The position numbers and the translations under genes are program-made. Shown here in pieces: positions 28,176 to 38,055 of a DNA stretch of 64,000 bases (the stretch's first letter is position 1; every line of letters starts with the position of its first letter). Source of the stretch: Sulfitobacter sp. LCG007 (GTDB lineage Bacteria > Pseudomonadota > Alphaproteobacteria > Rhodobacterales > Rhodobacteraceae); assembly GCF_040801785.1 (NCBI RefSeq), contig NZ_CP161805.1, forward strand, positions 682,001 to 746,000, written 5' to 3'. Below the pieces are notes generated by a model, which worked only from the letters and a program-made list of their open reading frames with translations, did no database searches and was not told the DNA's origin.

Positions 28176-30287
28176 ATGGACGCCTTGGCACCAAGCGGAC
28201 CGGCGGTTTTAGGTCGAAGACTTCAATCCGGTTCGCATGTCGAGCTTGGTGCGACGTGGGATGGGTCCGGCACGAACTTCGCCTTGTTTTCCGCCCATGC
28301 GGAGAAGGTCGAGCTCTGCCTCTTCGACGCGCGCGGCAGGCGCGAGGTCGAAAGGATCGAGCTGCCCGAACACACCCATCAGGTCTGGCACGGCTATCTC
28401 CCGGAGGTACGGCCCGGGCAGCTTTACGGCTACCGGGTGCACGGCCCCTACGCGCCCGAAGCCGGGCATCGGTTCAATCCGCACAAGCTGCTGCTCGATC
28501 CCTACGCGCTCCAGCATCACGGAAACCTGCGCTGGCATCCCTCGCTCTTCGCCTACAAGCTTGGCCATCAGCAGGCCGATCTGTCCTTCGACCGGCGCGA
28601 CAGCGCCTTCGTGATGCCGAAATGCGTGGTGGCGGACCCGGCCTATACCTGGGGCAACGATATCCGCCCGGCCATCCCCTGGAGCCGCACGATTATCTAT
28701 GAGGCGCATGTGGGCGGGATGACCAGGAGCCTCGACGGTCTCGAACCGCCCCTGCGCGGTACCTTCGAGGGCCTCGCCGACCAGCGGGTGATCGACCATT
28801 TCGTGAAGCTCGGGGTGACGGCCGTCGAACTCCAGCCGGTCCAGGCCTTCTATGACGAAGGGCATCTGACCGATAAGGGGCTGGTGAACTGGTGGGGCTA
28901 TTCGACCATCGGCTTCTTCGCACCGGCGCAGCGTTTTCTGACCTCGGGCGGCTCGCATCACGAGTTCAAGCTCATGGTGCGGCGCCTGCACGAAGCGGGG
29001 ATCGAGGTGATCCTCGACGTGGTCTACAACCACACCGCCGAAGGGTCCGAGCTGGGCCCGACGATGAGCTTCCGCGGCATCGACAATGCGAGCTACTACA
29101 CGCTGGCCGACGATCCCCGCTACTATTTCGACACCACCGGATGCGGCAACTCGCTTAATCTCAGGAATTCCCGCGTCCTTCAGATGGTCATGGATTCCCT
29201 GCGCTACTGGGTCGAGGAATGCCATGTGGACGGCTTCCGCTTCGATCTTGCCACCACGCTCGGACGTGATCGGGACGTCTATTCGGAACATGCGGTGTTC
29301 CTCGAGGCCGTGCGGCAGGATCCGGTCCTGAAGGGCGTCAAGCTGATCGCCGAACCGTGGGATACGGGCGCGGGGGGCTATCAGGTCGGCAACTTCCCGC
29401 CGGGATGGGCCGAATGGAACGACCAGTACAGGGACACGGTCCGGAGCTACTGGAAGGGCGATGGCGGTATGATGGGAACGCTCGCCGCGCGCATCCTCGG
29501 CTCGGCCGAGACCTTCAGCCACGCCGGACGGCGTCCATGGTCCAGCGTGAACTTCGTGACCGCCCATGACGGCTTCACGCTGCTCGATCTCGTCTCCTAC
29601 AACGACAAGCACAACGAGGCGAACGGCGAGGAGAACCGGGACGGCCATTCGCACAACCTCAGCTGGAATTGCGGCGTCGAAGGCCCGACCGACGATCCGG
29701 CGATCATCGAATTGCGGGACCGCCAGCGGCGCAACCTCATGGCCACGCTGCTTCTGAGCCAGGGCACGCCGATGATCCTGATGGGAGACGAGCGCGGACG
29801 CAGCCAGGGCGGCAACAACAACGCTTATTGTCAGCCCGGCGAAATGAACTGGTTTCCCTGGGAATCGTCCGAGCGGGATCTTGCGTACGAGGATTTCCTC
29901 ACCGGGCTCATCGCGGTGCGCAAGAGCTTCGACCTTTTCGCAGCCGACCGCTATCTCCACTCCGGCCCCGACGTGCGGGTGAACCGTCGGGCCCATTGGC
30001 TGCGCCCGGACGCACAGCCGATGGAGCCCGACAACTGGAACGACGGCAATGCACGTGCGGTCGGATTGCTGATGCACCGGAAGGGAACCGACCTTTACCT
30101 GATGCTGAACGCCTCGGACACCGAGGTGTCCTTCAGGATGCCGGATCCGGCGGGGCGCGCCTGGCAACTGCTCGTGGACACGGCGACCGGGCTCGCCGAT
30201 CCGGAAAGCGAGCAGATCCAGCGCGAGGGGTTCATGGCCCTGCCGCCGCGAACGCTCGTCCTGTTGAAGGCGCCGGCGAATGACTGA
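28176..30287 (+). CDS. glgX: Glycogen debranching enzyme, GlgX/TreX isoamylase type
   Basis: The 703-residue GH13_11 enzyme has CBM48 at the N terminus (ELGATWDGSGTNFALFSAHA), nucleophile in VDGFRFDLATTLGRD, acid/base in LIAEPWDTG and the debranching signature SYNDKHNEANGEENRDG. It removes alpha-1,6 branches so that TreY can work on linear maltodextrins; in TreYZ operons this gene is often called treX. It starts 2 bp after glgB and overlaps treZ by 8 bp. Confidence 0.94.
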   Translation: MDALAPSGPAVLGRRLQSGSHVELGATWDGSGTNFALFSAHAEKVELCLFDARGRREVERIELPEHTHQVWHGYLPEVRPGQLYGYRVHGPYAPEAGHRFNPHKLLLDPYALQHHGNLRWHPSLFAYKLGHQQADLSFDRRDSAFVMPKCVVADPAYTWGNDIRPAIPWSRTIIYEAHVGGMTRSLDGLEPPLRGTFEGLADQRVIDHFVKLGVTAVELQPVQAFYDEGHLTDKGLVNWWGYSTIGFFAPAQRFLTSGGSHHEFKLMVRRLHEAGIEVILDVVYNHTAEGSELGPTMSFRGIDNASYYTLADDPRYYFDTTGCGNSLNLRNSRVLQMVMDSLRYWVEECHVDGFRFDLATTLGRDRDVYSEHAVFLEAVRQDPVLKGVKLIAEPWDTGAGGYQVGNFPPGWAEWNDQYRDTVRSYWKGDGGMMGTLAARILGSAETFSHAGRRPWSSVNFVTAHDGFTLLDLVSYNDKHNEANGEENRDGHSHNLSWNCGVEGPTDDPAIIELRDRQRRNLMATLLLSQGTPMILMGDERGRSQGGNNNAYCQPGEMNWFPWESSERDLAYEDFLTGLIAVRKSFDLFAADRYLHSGPDVRVNRRAHWLRPDAQPMEPDNWNDGNARAVGLLMHRKGTDLYLMLNASDTEVSFRMPDPAGRAWQLLVDTATGLADPESEQIQREGFMALPPRTLVLLKAPAND

Positions 30288-32079
30288 GGCGGGACGTCTG
30301 GAGCTGCCGCGCTACAGCTGGGGCGCCCATCCTGTAGGGGACGGGCTGTGGCGGTTCCGTCTCTGGGCGCCCGGCGTGGATGGAATGACGCTGCGGCTGG
30401 ACGGCGCCGACCATCCGATGGATGCGGAGGGCGAGGGGTGGTTCTCGACCGAACGGCCCGCATCCGAGGGCGCTGACTACGCTTTCGTGCTGCCCGACGG
30501 GCACGCGGTTCCCGACCCCGCCGCGCGGCGGCAGGCGGGCGGCGTCCATGGACCGTCCCGTCTGACGGCTCCACCGCAGAGCGACCCGCGTGGCAGTTGG
30601 CAGGGACGCGCCTGGCACGACGCGGTCATCTACGAGCTGCACATAGGCACCTTCACCGAGGCCGGGACTTTCAGTGCCGCTGTCGAACGGCTGGATCACG
30701 TGGCCGCGGCAGGCTTCACCGCCATCGAGATCATGCCGCTTGGCGAGTTTCCCGGCGTGCGCGGCTGGGGCTATGACGTCGTGCTGCCCTACACGGTCCA
30801 TGGCGCCTACGGTTCGCCCGCCGATCTGCGCGCGCTGGTGCAGGCCGCCCAGTCGCGGAGCCTCATGGTGTTCATCGACGTGGTCTACAATCACTTCGGG
30901 CCGGAGGGGAATTACCTCGGACTCTACGCCCCCGACTTCTTCGATCCGGATCGCCAGACGCCCTGGGGACAGGCCATCGCCTATGACAGGGGACCGGTGC
31001 GGCGCTTCTTCATCGAGAACGCTCTCTACTGGCTGACCGAGTACGGCTTCGACGGCCTCAGGATCGACGCCATAGACCATGTGCGCGATCCGCATTCCGA
31101 AACCGAGTTCCTTCTCGAGATGATCCATGAAATCCGCGCGGCCCTGCCTAACCGCCCGGTGCACACCATGACCGAGGACAACCGCAACGTGACGCATCTG
31201 CACGAACGCGAGGAGGGCAGGGCGGTTCTGCACACCGCCGAGTGGAATGACGACCTGCACAACGCAGCCCACGTGATCGCAACCGGGGAAGTCGAAGGCT
31301 ACTACGGCGATTTCGCGCATGACCCCTGGCGCATGTATGCCCGCGCGCTCGCCGAGGGCTATTCGTATCAGGGCGAGACAACGAAGATCAGCGGCAAGCC
31401 CCGCGGCGCGCCCTCCGCCCATCTCCCGCCCGACGCCTTCGTCGACTTCCTCCAGAACCACGACCAGATCGGCAATCGCGCCTTCGGCGAGCGGCTGTCC
31501 GAGCTCACCTCGCCCGAGATGCTGGACGCGCTTACGGCGGCGCTCCTGTTGTCGCCGCATGTCCCGCTGATGTTCATGGGCGAGGAATTCCGCGCCGCGA
31601 CCCCCTTCCTCTTCTTCGCGGATTACGACGGCGATCTGGCGCGGGCAGTGACCGAGGGGCGGCGCAGCGAATTCGCCGAATTCGCGGCCTTCGCGGCGGG
31701 GGGGACGAGGCATATACCCGACCCCATATCACCCGCGACATTCGCGGCTTCCCGGCTGGACTGGTCCGCGCTGGATCAGCCGCAGGCGCAGCGCGACCTT
31801 GAAGGGATCCGGCGTCTGCTCGACCTGCGGCGTCGCCATGTGACACCCCGTCTGGCGCAGACGGGACCTGACGCGGGCAGGGTCCTGCAGGCCGAGGACG
31901 GCGCCATCGCGGTGGACTGGATGCTGGGCAGGGCCAAGCTGCAACTGCGCGCGCGGTTCGATGAGAAAGCCCCCGAGCTTGCCCACGGCGGCACGGGAGA
32001 GCTGCTGATCCGGGCGGGTGCGCCGGCGGGGCAGGTGCCCTTCGCGGAGATCTTCATCGATACGGGCGACGTCTCGTGA
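30280..32079 (+). CDS. treZ: Malto-oligosyltrehalose trehalohydrolase
   Basis: The 599-residue GH13_10 enzyme cleaves trehalose from the end made by TreY. It shows a short CBM48-like N-terminal domain, nucleophile in DGLRIDAIDHVRDP, acid/base in MTEDNRNVTHLHERE, and FLQNHDQIGNRAFGERL with the third acid. The C-terminal region carries PLMFMGEEFRAATPFLFFADY, typical of TreZ. It overlaps glgX by 8 bp and treY by 4 bp. Confidence 0.94.
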   Translation: MTEAGRLELPRYSWGAHPVGDGLWRFRLWAPGVDGMTLRLDGADHPMDAEGEGWFSTERPASEGADYAFVLPDGHAVPDPAARRQAGGVHGPSRLTAPPQSDPRGSWQGRAWHDAVIYELHIGTFTEAGTFSAAVERLDHVAAAGFTAIEIMPLGEFPGVRGWGYDVVLPYTVHGAYGSPADLRALVQAAQSRSLMVFIDVVYNHFGPEGNYLGLYAPDFFDPDRQTPWGQAIAYDRGPVRRFFIENALYWLTEYGFDGLRIDAIDHVRDPHSETEFLLEMIHEIRAALPNRPVHTMTEDNRNVTHLHEREEGRAVLHTAEWNDDLHNAAHVIATGEVEGYYGDFAHDPWRMYARALAEGYSYQGETTKISGKPRGAPSAHLPPDAFVDFLQNHDQIGNRAFGERLSELTSPEMLDALTAALLLSPHVPLMFMGEEFRAATPFLFFADYDGDLARAVTEGRRSEFAEFAAFAAGGTRHIPDPISPATFAASRLDWSALDQPQAQRDLEGIRRLLDLRRRHVTPRLAQTGPDAGRVLQAEDGAIAVDWMLGRAKLQLRARFDEKAPELAHGGTGELLIRAGAPAGQVPFAEIFIDTGDVS

Positions 32080-34379
32080 CGCGTCTGCCCACAGCCTGCT
32101 ACCGCCTCCAGTTCCGCAACGGAATGGATTTCGCGGCAGCCGAAACGCTCGTCCCGTACTTCGCGCGGCTCGGGATCAGCCACCTCTATGCCTCGCCGAT
32201 CTTTACCGCGACCAGCGGATCGACCCATGGCTACGACATCACCGACCCGACCGAGATCGACCCGGCGCTTGGCGGCATCGACGGGCTGCGGCGGCTCTCG
32301 GCGGCGCTGAGGGCCGAAGGGCTCGGGTTGATCCTCGATATCGTGCCGAACCATCTGGCGTTCTCTGTCGAGACGCCCTGGTTGCGCGATGTTCTGCGCC
32401 ATGGCCAGGACAGCCGCTATGCCCGCCATTTCGACACCGATGTGAAGGCGTCTCGCCTGCGTCTGCCCTGGCTTGACGCGCCGTTCGAGGACGTTCTGGA
32501 AGCGGGCCGGCTTGCCGTCGGGGATGCGCAGGACGGGCCGGTGCTGACGGTCGATGGCGGCCTTGCCGTCCCGCTTGCAAACTGCGATGCGCTCGATGCC
32601 GCCCGCGCGGGCAAGCCGGACGCCTTGCGGCGGCTCCTCGACGATCAGCCATGGCGCCTGACCGCCTGGCGCACAGAGCAGGATGCGATTACCCACCGGC
32701 GGTTTTTCAATGTCACCGGGCTGATCGGCATCCGCGTCGAGGACGAGGCGGTTTTCCAGGATGTTCACAGCCTGCTGTTCGACCTCGTCGATGAAGGCGT
32801 GGTCGACGGAATCCGCATCGACCATATCGACGGCCTTGCCGACCCGGGTGCCTATCTGGACCGCCTGAAGGCACGGGTCGGCGATGTTCCGGTCTGGGTC
32901 GAGAAGATATTGTCCGGCAGCGAGAGGCTCCCGGCCGAATGGTCGGTCCAAGGAACGACGGGATATGTCGCGGCGCGCGCGCTGGCCCGGTTGCTGACCG
33001 ACGGCGCGGGGCTCGAGCAGGTCGAGGAGACCTATCGCGCGGCAACCGGCAGGACCGATCCGGTCGAGGATGTGGTGGACCGTGCGCGCCGGCAGATCAT
33101 GACCCATGACCTGTCCGCCGAACTGTGGACGCTTCAGGACGAATTCGAGCGCATTGCCCGGACGGACCCCCGCGGAGGGGAATGGGGAAGGGAAGCCCTG
33201 CGCAACGCCCTGATCGCCTATATTTCGGCCTTCCCGCAGTACAGGACCTACACCACGCGCGACGCGGTTCCCGAACAGGACGCGCGCATTGTCCGCGAAA
33301 CCGCGGCGCGCGCGTCTGACCGGCAGATGATGCCCGGTGCAATTCCATACCTGGCCGAGGTGCTGACCCATCCCGGCGAGGAGACGGCAGCCTTCCGGCT
33401 GAGGATGCAGCAGGTCACGGGTGCCGCAGTGGCCAAGAGCCAGGAGGACACCGCCTTCTACCGGGAGGTCCGCCTGCTTTCGCTTAACGAGGTCGGCAGC
33501 GAACTCGATGACGACGCCCTTGGCATCGCCGGTTTTCACCGCGCGATGCAGCGCCGGGCACGCGAGATGCCGCACGGGCTCACCCTGACGTCTTCGCATG
33601 ACACCAAGCGCAGCGAGGACGCGCGCATGCGCATCGCCGCCATCTCGCACGCGCCTGAGGATTTTCGGAGCTGGTACCGGATCTGTGCGGGTTTTGCGCC
33701 CGACGAGTTGAACCGCAACCTCGTCTGGTATGCGGCACAGACCTTCCTCGCACTCGATCAGCGCGATGGAGACATGGGCGACCGTCTCGCACGGCATATG
33801 GTGAAGGCGCTGCGGGAGGCGAAGTCCGAAACGTTCTGGACAGCGCCTGATCTCGAGCTCGAGAATGCCGCGCAGGTCTATGTCAAAAGGCTTGCCGACC
33901 ATTTTCCGCACCATGCCAGGGAAGTCGCGGAGATCCTGAGGATCGCTGACCGGCTGTCGGTGCTGCAGCTTGTCCTGAAGCTGACGATACCGGGAATCCC
34001 CGACATCTATCAGGGCAGCGAACTCGCGAGCTATGCGCTGACCGACCCGGACAACCGCCGCGAGGTGAATTTCGATCTTCTCGGGCGGGCGCTGGCGGGC
34101 GAGGTGCATTTCGAGAGGCCGCTGGACGCCGAGAAGTTCGATATCACCCGGCGGCTGCTGAAGCTGCGCCGCGATCGGCGGGAACTCTTTCTCGATGGAA
34201 CCTACGAACCCTTGCCAGGCCCCGAGGGCGTCTGCGCGTTCGAGCGGCGGCATGAGGGTGCGGCCGTTCATGTCGCGGTCGCCATATCTCCCGATCTGGA
34301 CCTCGGAACTGTGGATCTGCCGGCCGGCGAAGCCATGCTTGAGCCGCGACCGGATGTCGTCGTCCGGCTTGTCAGCTAA
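32076..34379 (+). CDS. treY: Malto-oligosyltrehalose synthase
   Basis: The 767-residue GH13_26 enzyme converts the reducing-end maltose unit of a maltodextrin to trehalose. Landmarks are TACYRLQFRNGMDFAAAE at the N terminus, YASPIFTATSGSTHGYDI, nucleophile in VDGIRIDHIDGLADP, acid/base in WVEKILSGSERLP and TSSHDTKRSEDARMRI. The length fits the family (about 750-780). It is the last enzyme gene of the operon, coupled to treZ by ATGA. Confidence 0.95.
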   Translation: MTRLPTACYRLQFRNGMDFAAAETLVPYFARLGISHLYASPIFTATSGSTHGYDITDPTEIDPALGGIDGLRRLSAALRAEGLGLILDIVPNHLAFSVETPWLRDVLRHGQDSRYARHFDTDVKASRLRLPWLDAPFEDVLEAGRLAVGDAQDGPVLTVDGGLAVPLANCDALDAARAGKPDALRRLLDDQPWRLTAWRTEQDAITHRRFFNVTGLIGIRVEDEAVFQDVHSLLFDLVDEGVVDGIRIDHIDGLADPGAYLDRLKARVGDVPVWVEKILSGSERLPAEWSVQGTTGYVAARALARLLTDGAGLEQVEETYRAATGRTDPVEDVVDRARRQIMTHDLSAELWTLQDEFERIARTDPRGGEWGREALRNALIAYISAFPQYRTYTTRDAVPEQDARIVRETAARASDRQMMPGAIPYLAEVLTHPGEETAAFRLRMQQVTGAAVAKSQEDTAFYREVRLLSLNEVGSELDDDALGIAGFHRAMQRRAREMPHGLTLTSSHDTKRSEDARMRIAAISHAPEDFRSWYRICAGFAPDELNRNLVWYAAQTFLALDQRDGDMGDRLARHMVKALREAKSETFWTAPDLELENAAQVYVKRLADHFPHHAREVAEILRIADRLSVLQLVLKLTIPGIPDIYQGSELASYALTDPDNRREVNFDLLGRALAGEVHFERPLDAEKFDITRRLLKLRRDRRELFLDGTYEPLPGPEGVCAFERRHEGAAVHVAVAISPDLDLGTVDLPAGEAMLEPRPDVVVRLVS

Positions 34380-34382
34380 GAG

Positions 34383-34411
34383 GGCCTCACCGCGTTTTTA
34401 CGTACGAGGCC
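34383..34411 (+). terminator. Possible hairpin after treY
   Basis: GGCCTC (34383-34388) and GAGGCC (34406-34411) are inverted around a 17-base loop that itself contains CGT/ACG arms around a T-run. It lies 3 bases after the treY stop; partial termination before the DUF2934 gene is possible. Confidence 0.35.
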
Positions 34412-34482
34412 GTCGAAAATCTGGACCGGATCTCCTAATGCGGGTATTGGTCTCAGTCGTACTATCTTTCAGGGAGAGTGAA

Positions 34483-34692
34483 ATGACTGACCAAGCACAT
34501 GACCGTCGCATCTCGGAGAAAGCGTATCAGCTTTGGGAGGCGGCGGGCCGTCCGGATGGCGACCCGGTGAAATTCTGGTACGAGGCCGAAGCCGAGCTTG
34601 GCAGTATTGGCGAGGAAGCGTCGGCCAGGGGTTACGCAAAGGACGTCAAGGCTGCAAAACGCCCCCGCAAGATGGTCGCCGAAAAGGTCTGA
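34483..34692 (+). CDS. DUF2934 domain small protein
   Basis: The 69-residue protein contains the DUF2934 core RISEKAYQLWEAAGRPDG followed by a WYEAEAEL helix; the rest is a lysine-rich tail. Function is unknown; DUF2934 genes are often near stress and glycogen/trehalose genes. AGGGAGAG precedes the ATG. It follows treY by 103 bp and may be on the same transcript or have its own promoter. Confidence 0.8.
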   Translation: MTDQAHDRRISEKAYQLWEAAGRPDGDPVKFWYEAEAELGSIGEEASARGYAKDVKAAKRPRKMVAEKV

Positions 34693-34768
34693 CAGCCTCC
34701 GGATGGGTTGACTGCAATTCATTCGCGCCGAGGTGTGGCCAGAACCGCGTTTGTCCAGCGCAAGGCCG

Positions 34769-35467
34769 TTACATTCCCAGGGCCTCTCGGAGAGACCCGG
34801 GCATCGGCACAACGTTGCGCAAGTCGAGCGATGTCACAAGATCGACGAGATGGCCTTTCATGAGGACCTCGGCTGCCTGAGCATCGTGCTTGCCGAAAGC
34901 CTCGAGCAGGGCATGGTGGGCATGGCTTTCGCAGAGTGCCGTGCGCCGTTGCCAGTAAAGGGCGATGATCAGGGACGAGCGTGATACAAGCTCGGCGATG
35001 AATGCGGCAATCGTCGCCTGATCCGCGATCCTTGCAATTTCTATGTGGAACCGTCCCGACAGGAAAAGCGCGCGCCCGGAATCTCCGGCGGCAAGCGCGT
35101 CGTGCTCATCCTCGATCATGCGCGCCAGCAACGCGTATTCGGCCGGAGTGAACCGCTCCGCCGCGGAACGTGCGGTGCGCGGTTCGAGCAGCGCGCGCGC
35201 CTCGAACACCTCGCGCGCTTCCCTGATCGAAGGGCTGGCGATGAAGGCGCCCCTGTTGCGGCGCAGATCCACGAGACGCTGATGCGCGAGGCGGTGCAGC
35301 GCCGCGCGCACGATGGTGCGGCTGACGCCGTAGACTTCGGCAATCTCGTCCTCGCCCAGCTTCGCGCCCGGTGGGAGGCGATGCTCGAGTATCGCACGCT
35401 CGAGCGCATTCGCGACACGGTCGGCCGGCGCGGTGTCCGATCTGGCAGGTGTGGACGGCTCGGCCAT
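34769..35467 (-). CDS. GntR-family regulator (FCD/FadR subfamily)
   Basis: The 232-residue protein has an N-terminal winged helix (LPPGAKLGEDEIAEVYGVSR, then TIVRAALHRLAHQRLVDLRR) and an all-helical FCD ligand domain with the metal-type histidines (FHIEIARIA, SHAHHALLEAF). The ATG at 35467 follows AAGGAG, giving this start preference over the longer frame. It is divergent from the Pot-type ABC operon and probably represses it; the ligand may be the transported compound or its product. Confidence 0.88.
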   Translation of the reverse strand: MAEPSTPARSDTAPADRVANALERAILEHRLPPGAKLGEDEIAEVYGVSRTIVRAALHRLAHQRLVDLRRNRGAFIASPSIREAREVFEARALLEPRTARSAAERFTPAEYALLARMIEDEHDALAAGDSGRALFLSGRFHIEIARIADQATIAAFIAELVSRSSLIIALYWQRRTALCESHAHHALLEAFGKHDAQAAEVLMKGHLVDLVTSLDLRNVVPMPGSLREALGM

Positions 35468-35542
35468 CAGGATCTCCTTGTCCGCGAATCTGAACATTCG
35501 GCGAGGCGAGGGCAAGCTGGCCGGAATTGAACCCACAATCGT

Positions 35543-35556
35543 ATACAACTTTGTAT
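35543..35556. promoter_or_regulatory. Candidate GntR operator
   Basis: ATACAA-CT-TTGTAT is a perfect 6-bp inverted repeat in the 225-bp region between the GntR gene and the ABC operon, in a local A/T-rich patch. FCD-type GntR proteins often bind TTGTATAC-like half sites, which this resembles. Confidence 0.5.
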
Positions 35557-35692
35557 CACTTAATGCGCACCATCGAGCGGGGCCTGCCCAATCATCGGGC
35601 AATTCGTGTTTCATGGGGCCGAGGCGCGGTTTTCAGTACATGGAGGCGTCCACTTCCGGGCAGGCTCTTTGAAACCGCCTGCGGAGTGGCCG

Positions 35693-36667
35693 ATGCGCAC
35701 CGGATACGACCTTGAGCTGATACATCTGAGCAAGCGCTACGGCGACACGGTCGCGGTCCGGGATATCAATCATGTTTTCCCGAAAGGCTCCTATGTCTGT
35801 CTGCTCGGGCCCTCGGGATGCGGCAAGTCCTCGACCCTGCGCATGATCGCCGGCCACGAACAGGTCAGCGAAGGGTCGATCCTTCTGGAGGGCTCGGACA
35901 TCTCGGCGCTTCCCCCGGCGCGGAGGGGAACGGCGATGATGTTCCAGAGCTACGCGCTTTTCCCGCATCTGAACGTGCGCGACAACGTCGCCTTCTCGCT
36001 GCGGATGAAGGGCGTCGACAAGACGGCACGCCACAGAAAGGCGGACGATCTGCTTTCGCTCGTGGACATGACAAGCTTCGCCGACAGGCTTCCGGCGCAA
36101 CTTTCAGGGGGCCAGCAGCAACGCGTCGCGCTTGCGCGGGCCCTGATCACCGACCCAAAGGTGTTGCTTCTCGACGAACCGTTGTCGGCCCTCGACCCGT
36201 TCCTGCGCATCCGGATGCGCGCCGAACTGAAGAAGCTGCAGCGCGAACTCGGGATCACTTTCATCCATGTCACCCATGGGCAGGACGAGGCCCTCGCGCT
36301 GGCGGACGAGATCGTCGTGATGAACAACGCCGTGATCGAGCAATACGGATCGGCGCGCGAGGTCTGGGAAAATCCCCGCACGGAATTCGTGGCCCGGTTC
36401 ATGGGCGGGCACAATGTCGTCGCGCTCGATGGCAGCAAGGCCGCGGTCCGCGCGGATGCGGTGAGACTTGCGCCGCAGGGTTTGCCCGCGACCGTCACGG
36501 CGGTGGAATACCAGGGCGCATCCGTCGCCGTGACCGCCCGGACAGAAGGCGGAGAGGAGATCCTCGCGCTTCTGCCCGAAGAGCAATTCTACGGTGCGCC
36601 TAAGTCTCCGGGCGACAGCGTCTGCCTCGACTGGGACGCTGACCGGCTCCATCGGCTCGAGGCGTGA
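35693..36667 (+). CDS. ABC transporter ATPase, polyamine/opine (PotA-like) type
   Basis: The 324-residue ATPase has Walker A GPSGCGKSS, Q-loop MFQSYALFPHLNV, signature LSGGQQQR, Walker B LLLDEPLSALD and H-loop HVTHGQDEA, followed by a C-terminal TOBE-like part (VTAVEYQGASVAVTARTEGG). The frame is open from 35606, but the ATG at 35693 has GGAG seven bases upstream. It is the first gene of a five-gene operon with a binding protein, two permeases and a racemase-like enzyme. Confidence 0.9.
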   Translation: MRTGYDLELIHLSKRYGDTVAVRDINHVFPKGSYVCLLGPSGCGKSSTLRMIAGHEQVSEGSILLEGSDISALPPARRGTAMMFQSYALFPHLNVRDNVAFSLRMKGVDKTARHRKADDLLSLVDMTSFADRLPAQLSGGQQQRVALARALITDPKVLLLDEPLSALDPFLRIRMRAELKKLQRELGITFIHVTHGQDEALALADEIVVMNNAVIEQYGSAREVWENPRTEFVARFMGGHNVVALDGSKAAVRADAVRLAPQGLPATVTAVEYQGASVAVTARTEGGEEILALLPEEQFYGAPKSPGDSVCLDWDADRLHRLEA

Positions 36668-36724
36668 GCGCGAAAGTTACGTCGAATTCACCAAGCACAA
36701 CTTTTCACAGGAGAGGACAAGACG

Positions 36725-37996
36725 ATGGCAAAACCCAAGGTTGGTTACACCCGCCGTTCGCTACTGGCCAGCGGCGCCGCCGTGATGGGCGCTTCGGCCT
36801 TCCCGGCCCCCATGCTCTGGGCGCAGGATACGAAGAACATCACCCTGCGCCAGTTCGGCACCGGCGTGTCGAACCTCAACGAGGTGGCGCAGAAGGTGAA
36901 GGAAGATCTGGGCATCACGCTCGAGATGACCGCGCTCGATTCTGACAGCGTGACCCAGCGCGCCGCGACCCAGCCCGACAGTTTCGACATCGCCGATATC
37001 GAATACTGGATCTGCAAGAAGGTCTGGCCGACCGGAAACCTGCAGGCGATGGATGTGAGCCGGATCAAGCGCTACGACCAGATCGTGGGCATTTTCCGCT
37101 CGGGCAAGCTGACGCCTGAATCCGAGATTGCGCAAGGCACCGCACCGCATACGGTGGGCTTCGTCGAGGGCCCCGAAAGCACGAGCTTCGCCGACAGCGA
37201 GACCGGCTGGATGACCCTGATCCCCACGATCTACAACGCCGACACCCTCGGGATCCGCCCCGATCTGATCGGGCGTCCGATCTCGAAATGGTCCGAGCTG
37301 CTGAACCCCGAATTCAAGGGCAAGGCGTCGATCCTCGACATCTCGTCGATCGGGATCATGGACATGGCGATGGTCGTGGAATCCATGGGTGAATACACCT
37401 ATCCCGACAAGGGCAACATGACCCGCGAAGAGATCGACATGACGATCGGCATCTTCACGGAGGCCAAGAAGAACGGCCAGTTCCGCGCCTTCTGGAAGAC
37501 TTTCGACGAAAGCGTGAACCTGATGGCCTCCGGCGAGGTGGTGATCCAGTCGATGTGGTCACCCGCCATCACGGCGGTCAAGTCCCGCGGCATACCTTGC
37601 GTATATCAGCCCCTCGAAGAGGGCTATCGCTCGTGGGGCGGCGGCATCGGCCTGTCGAAGTCGCTCAGCGGAATGGAGCTCGACGCAGCCTACGACTACA
37701 TCAACTGGTATCTCGACGGCTGGGTCGGCGGTTTCCTGATGCGGCAGGGGTACTACTCGGCGGTGCCGGAAACCTCCAAGGATTACATGTCCGAAAACGA
37801 ATGGGGCTATTGGTTCGAGGGCAAGGAGGCGGTGGAGCCGATCGCGAATCCGTTCGGCGATGTCATGGCGCAGCCCGGCGAAATCCGGGATGGCGGGTCC
37901 TTCTACGACCGCATGGGCGCGGTGGCTTGCTGGAACGCCGTCATGGACGAGAACCAGTACATGGTCCGCAAATGGAACGAGTTCATCGCCGCATGA
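36725..37996 (+). CDS. Tat-exported binding protein, PotD-like
   Basis: This 423-residue binding protein has a twin-arginine signal (TRRSLLASGAAVMGASAFPA, cleavage near LWAQD). The mature part has the type-II periplasmic fold of the spermidine/putrescine group (family SBP_bac_8 type), with FDIADIEYWICKKVWPTGNLQ and WMTLIPTIYNADTLGI segments. A hairpin follows before the first permease gene. The ligand is unknown; the racemase-like gene downstream suggests a chiral nitrogen compound. Confidence 0.87.
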   Translation: MAKPKVGYTRRSLLASGAAVMGASAFPAPMLWAQDTKNITLRQFGTGVSNLNEVAQKVKEDLGITLEMTALDSDSVTQRAATQPDSFDIADIEYWICKKVWPTGNLQAMDVSRIKRYDQIVGIFRSGKLTPESEIAQGTAPHTVGFVEGPESTSFADSETGWMTLIPTIYNADTLGIRPDLIGRPISKWSELLNPEFKGKASILDISSIGIMDMAMVVESMGEYTYPDKGNMTREEIDMTIGIFTEAKKNGQFRAFWKTFDESVNLMASGEVVIQSMWSPAITAVKSRGIPCVYQPLEEGYRSWGGGIGLSKSLSGMELDAAYDYINWYLDGWVGGFLMRQGYYSAVPETSKDYMSENEWGYWFEGKEAVEPIANPFGDVMAQPGEIRDGGSFYDRMGAVACWNAVMDENQYMVRKWNEFIAA

Positions 37997-38008
37997 TGGC
38001 GTGAACCC

Positions 38009-38034
38009 GCGGGCGGCACCTCTCTGCCGCCCGC
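38009..38034 (+). repeat. Intra-operon hairpin after the PotD-like gene
   Basis: GCGGGCGGC (38009-38017) pairs perfectly with GCCGCCCGC (38026-38034) around eight bases, 12 bases after the binding-protein stop. Such hairpins stabilise the upstream message so that the binding protein is made in excess over the permeases. Confidence 0.6.
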
Positions 38035-38055
38035 AGATCCTTCGGGGAGTAGGCA

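Noticed and set aside
25870-28194. 774-codon open frame antisense to glgB
   Set aside because: High GC content keeps antisense frames open. Its translation is rich in Arg/His/Pro with no recognisable motif, while the plus-strand frame has all GlgB catalytic motifs.
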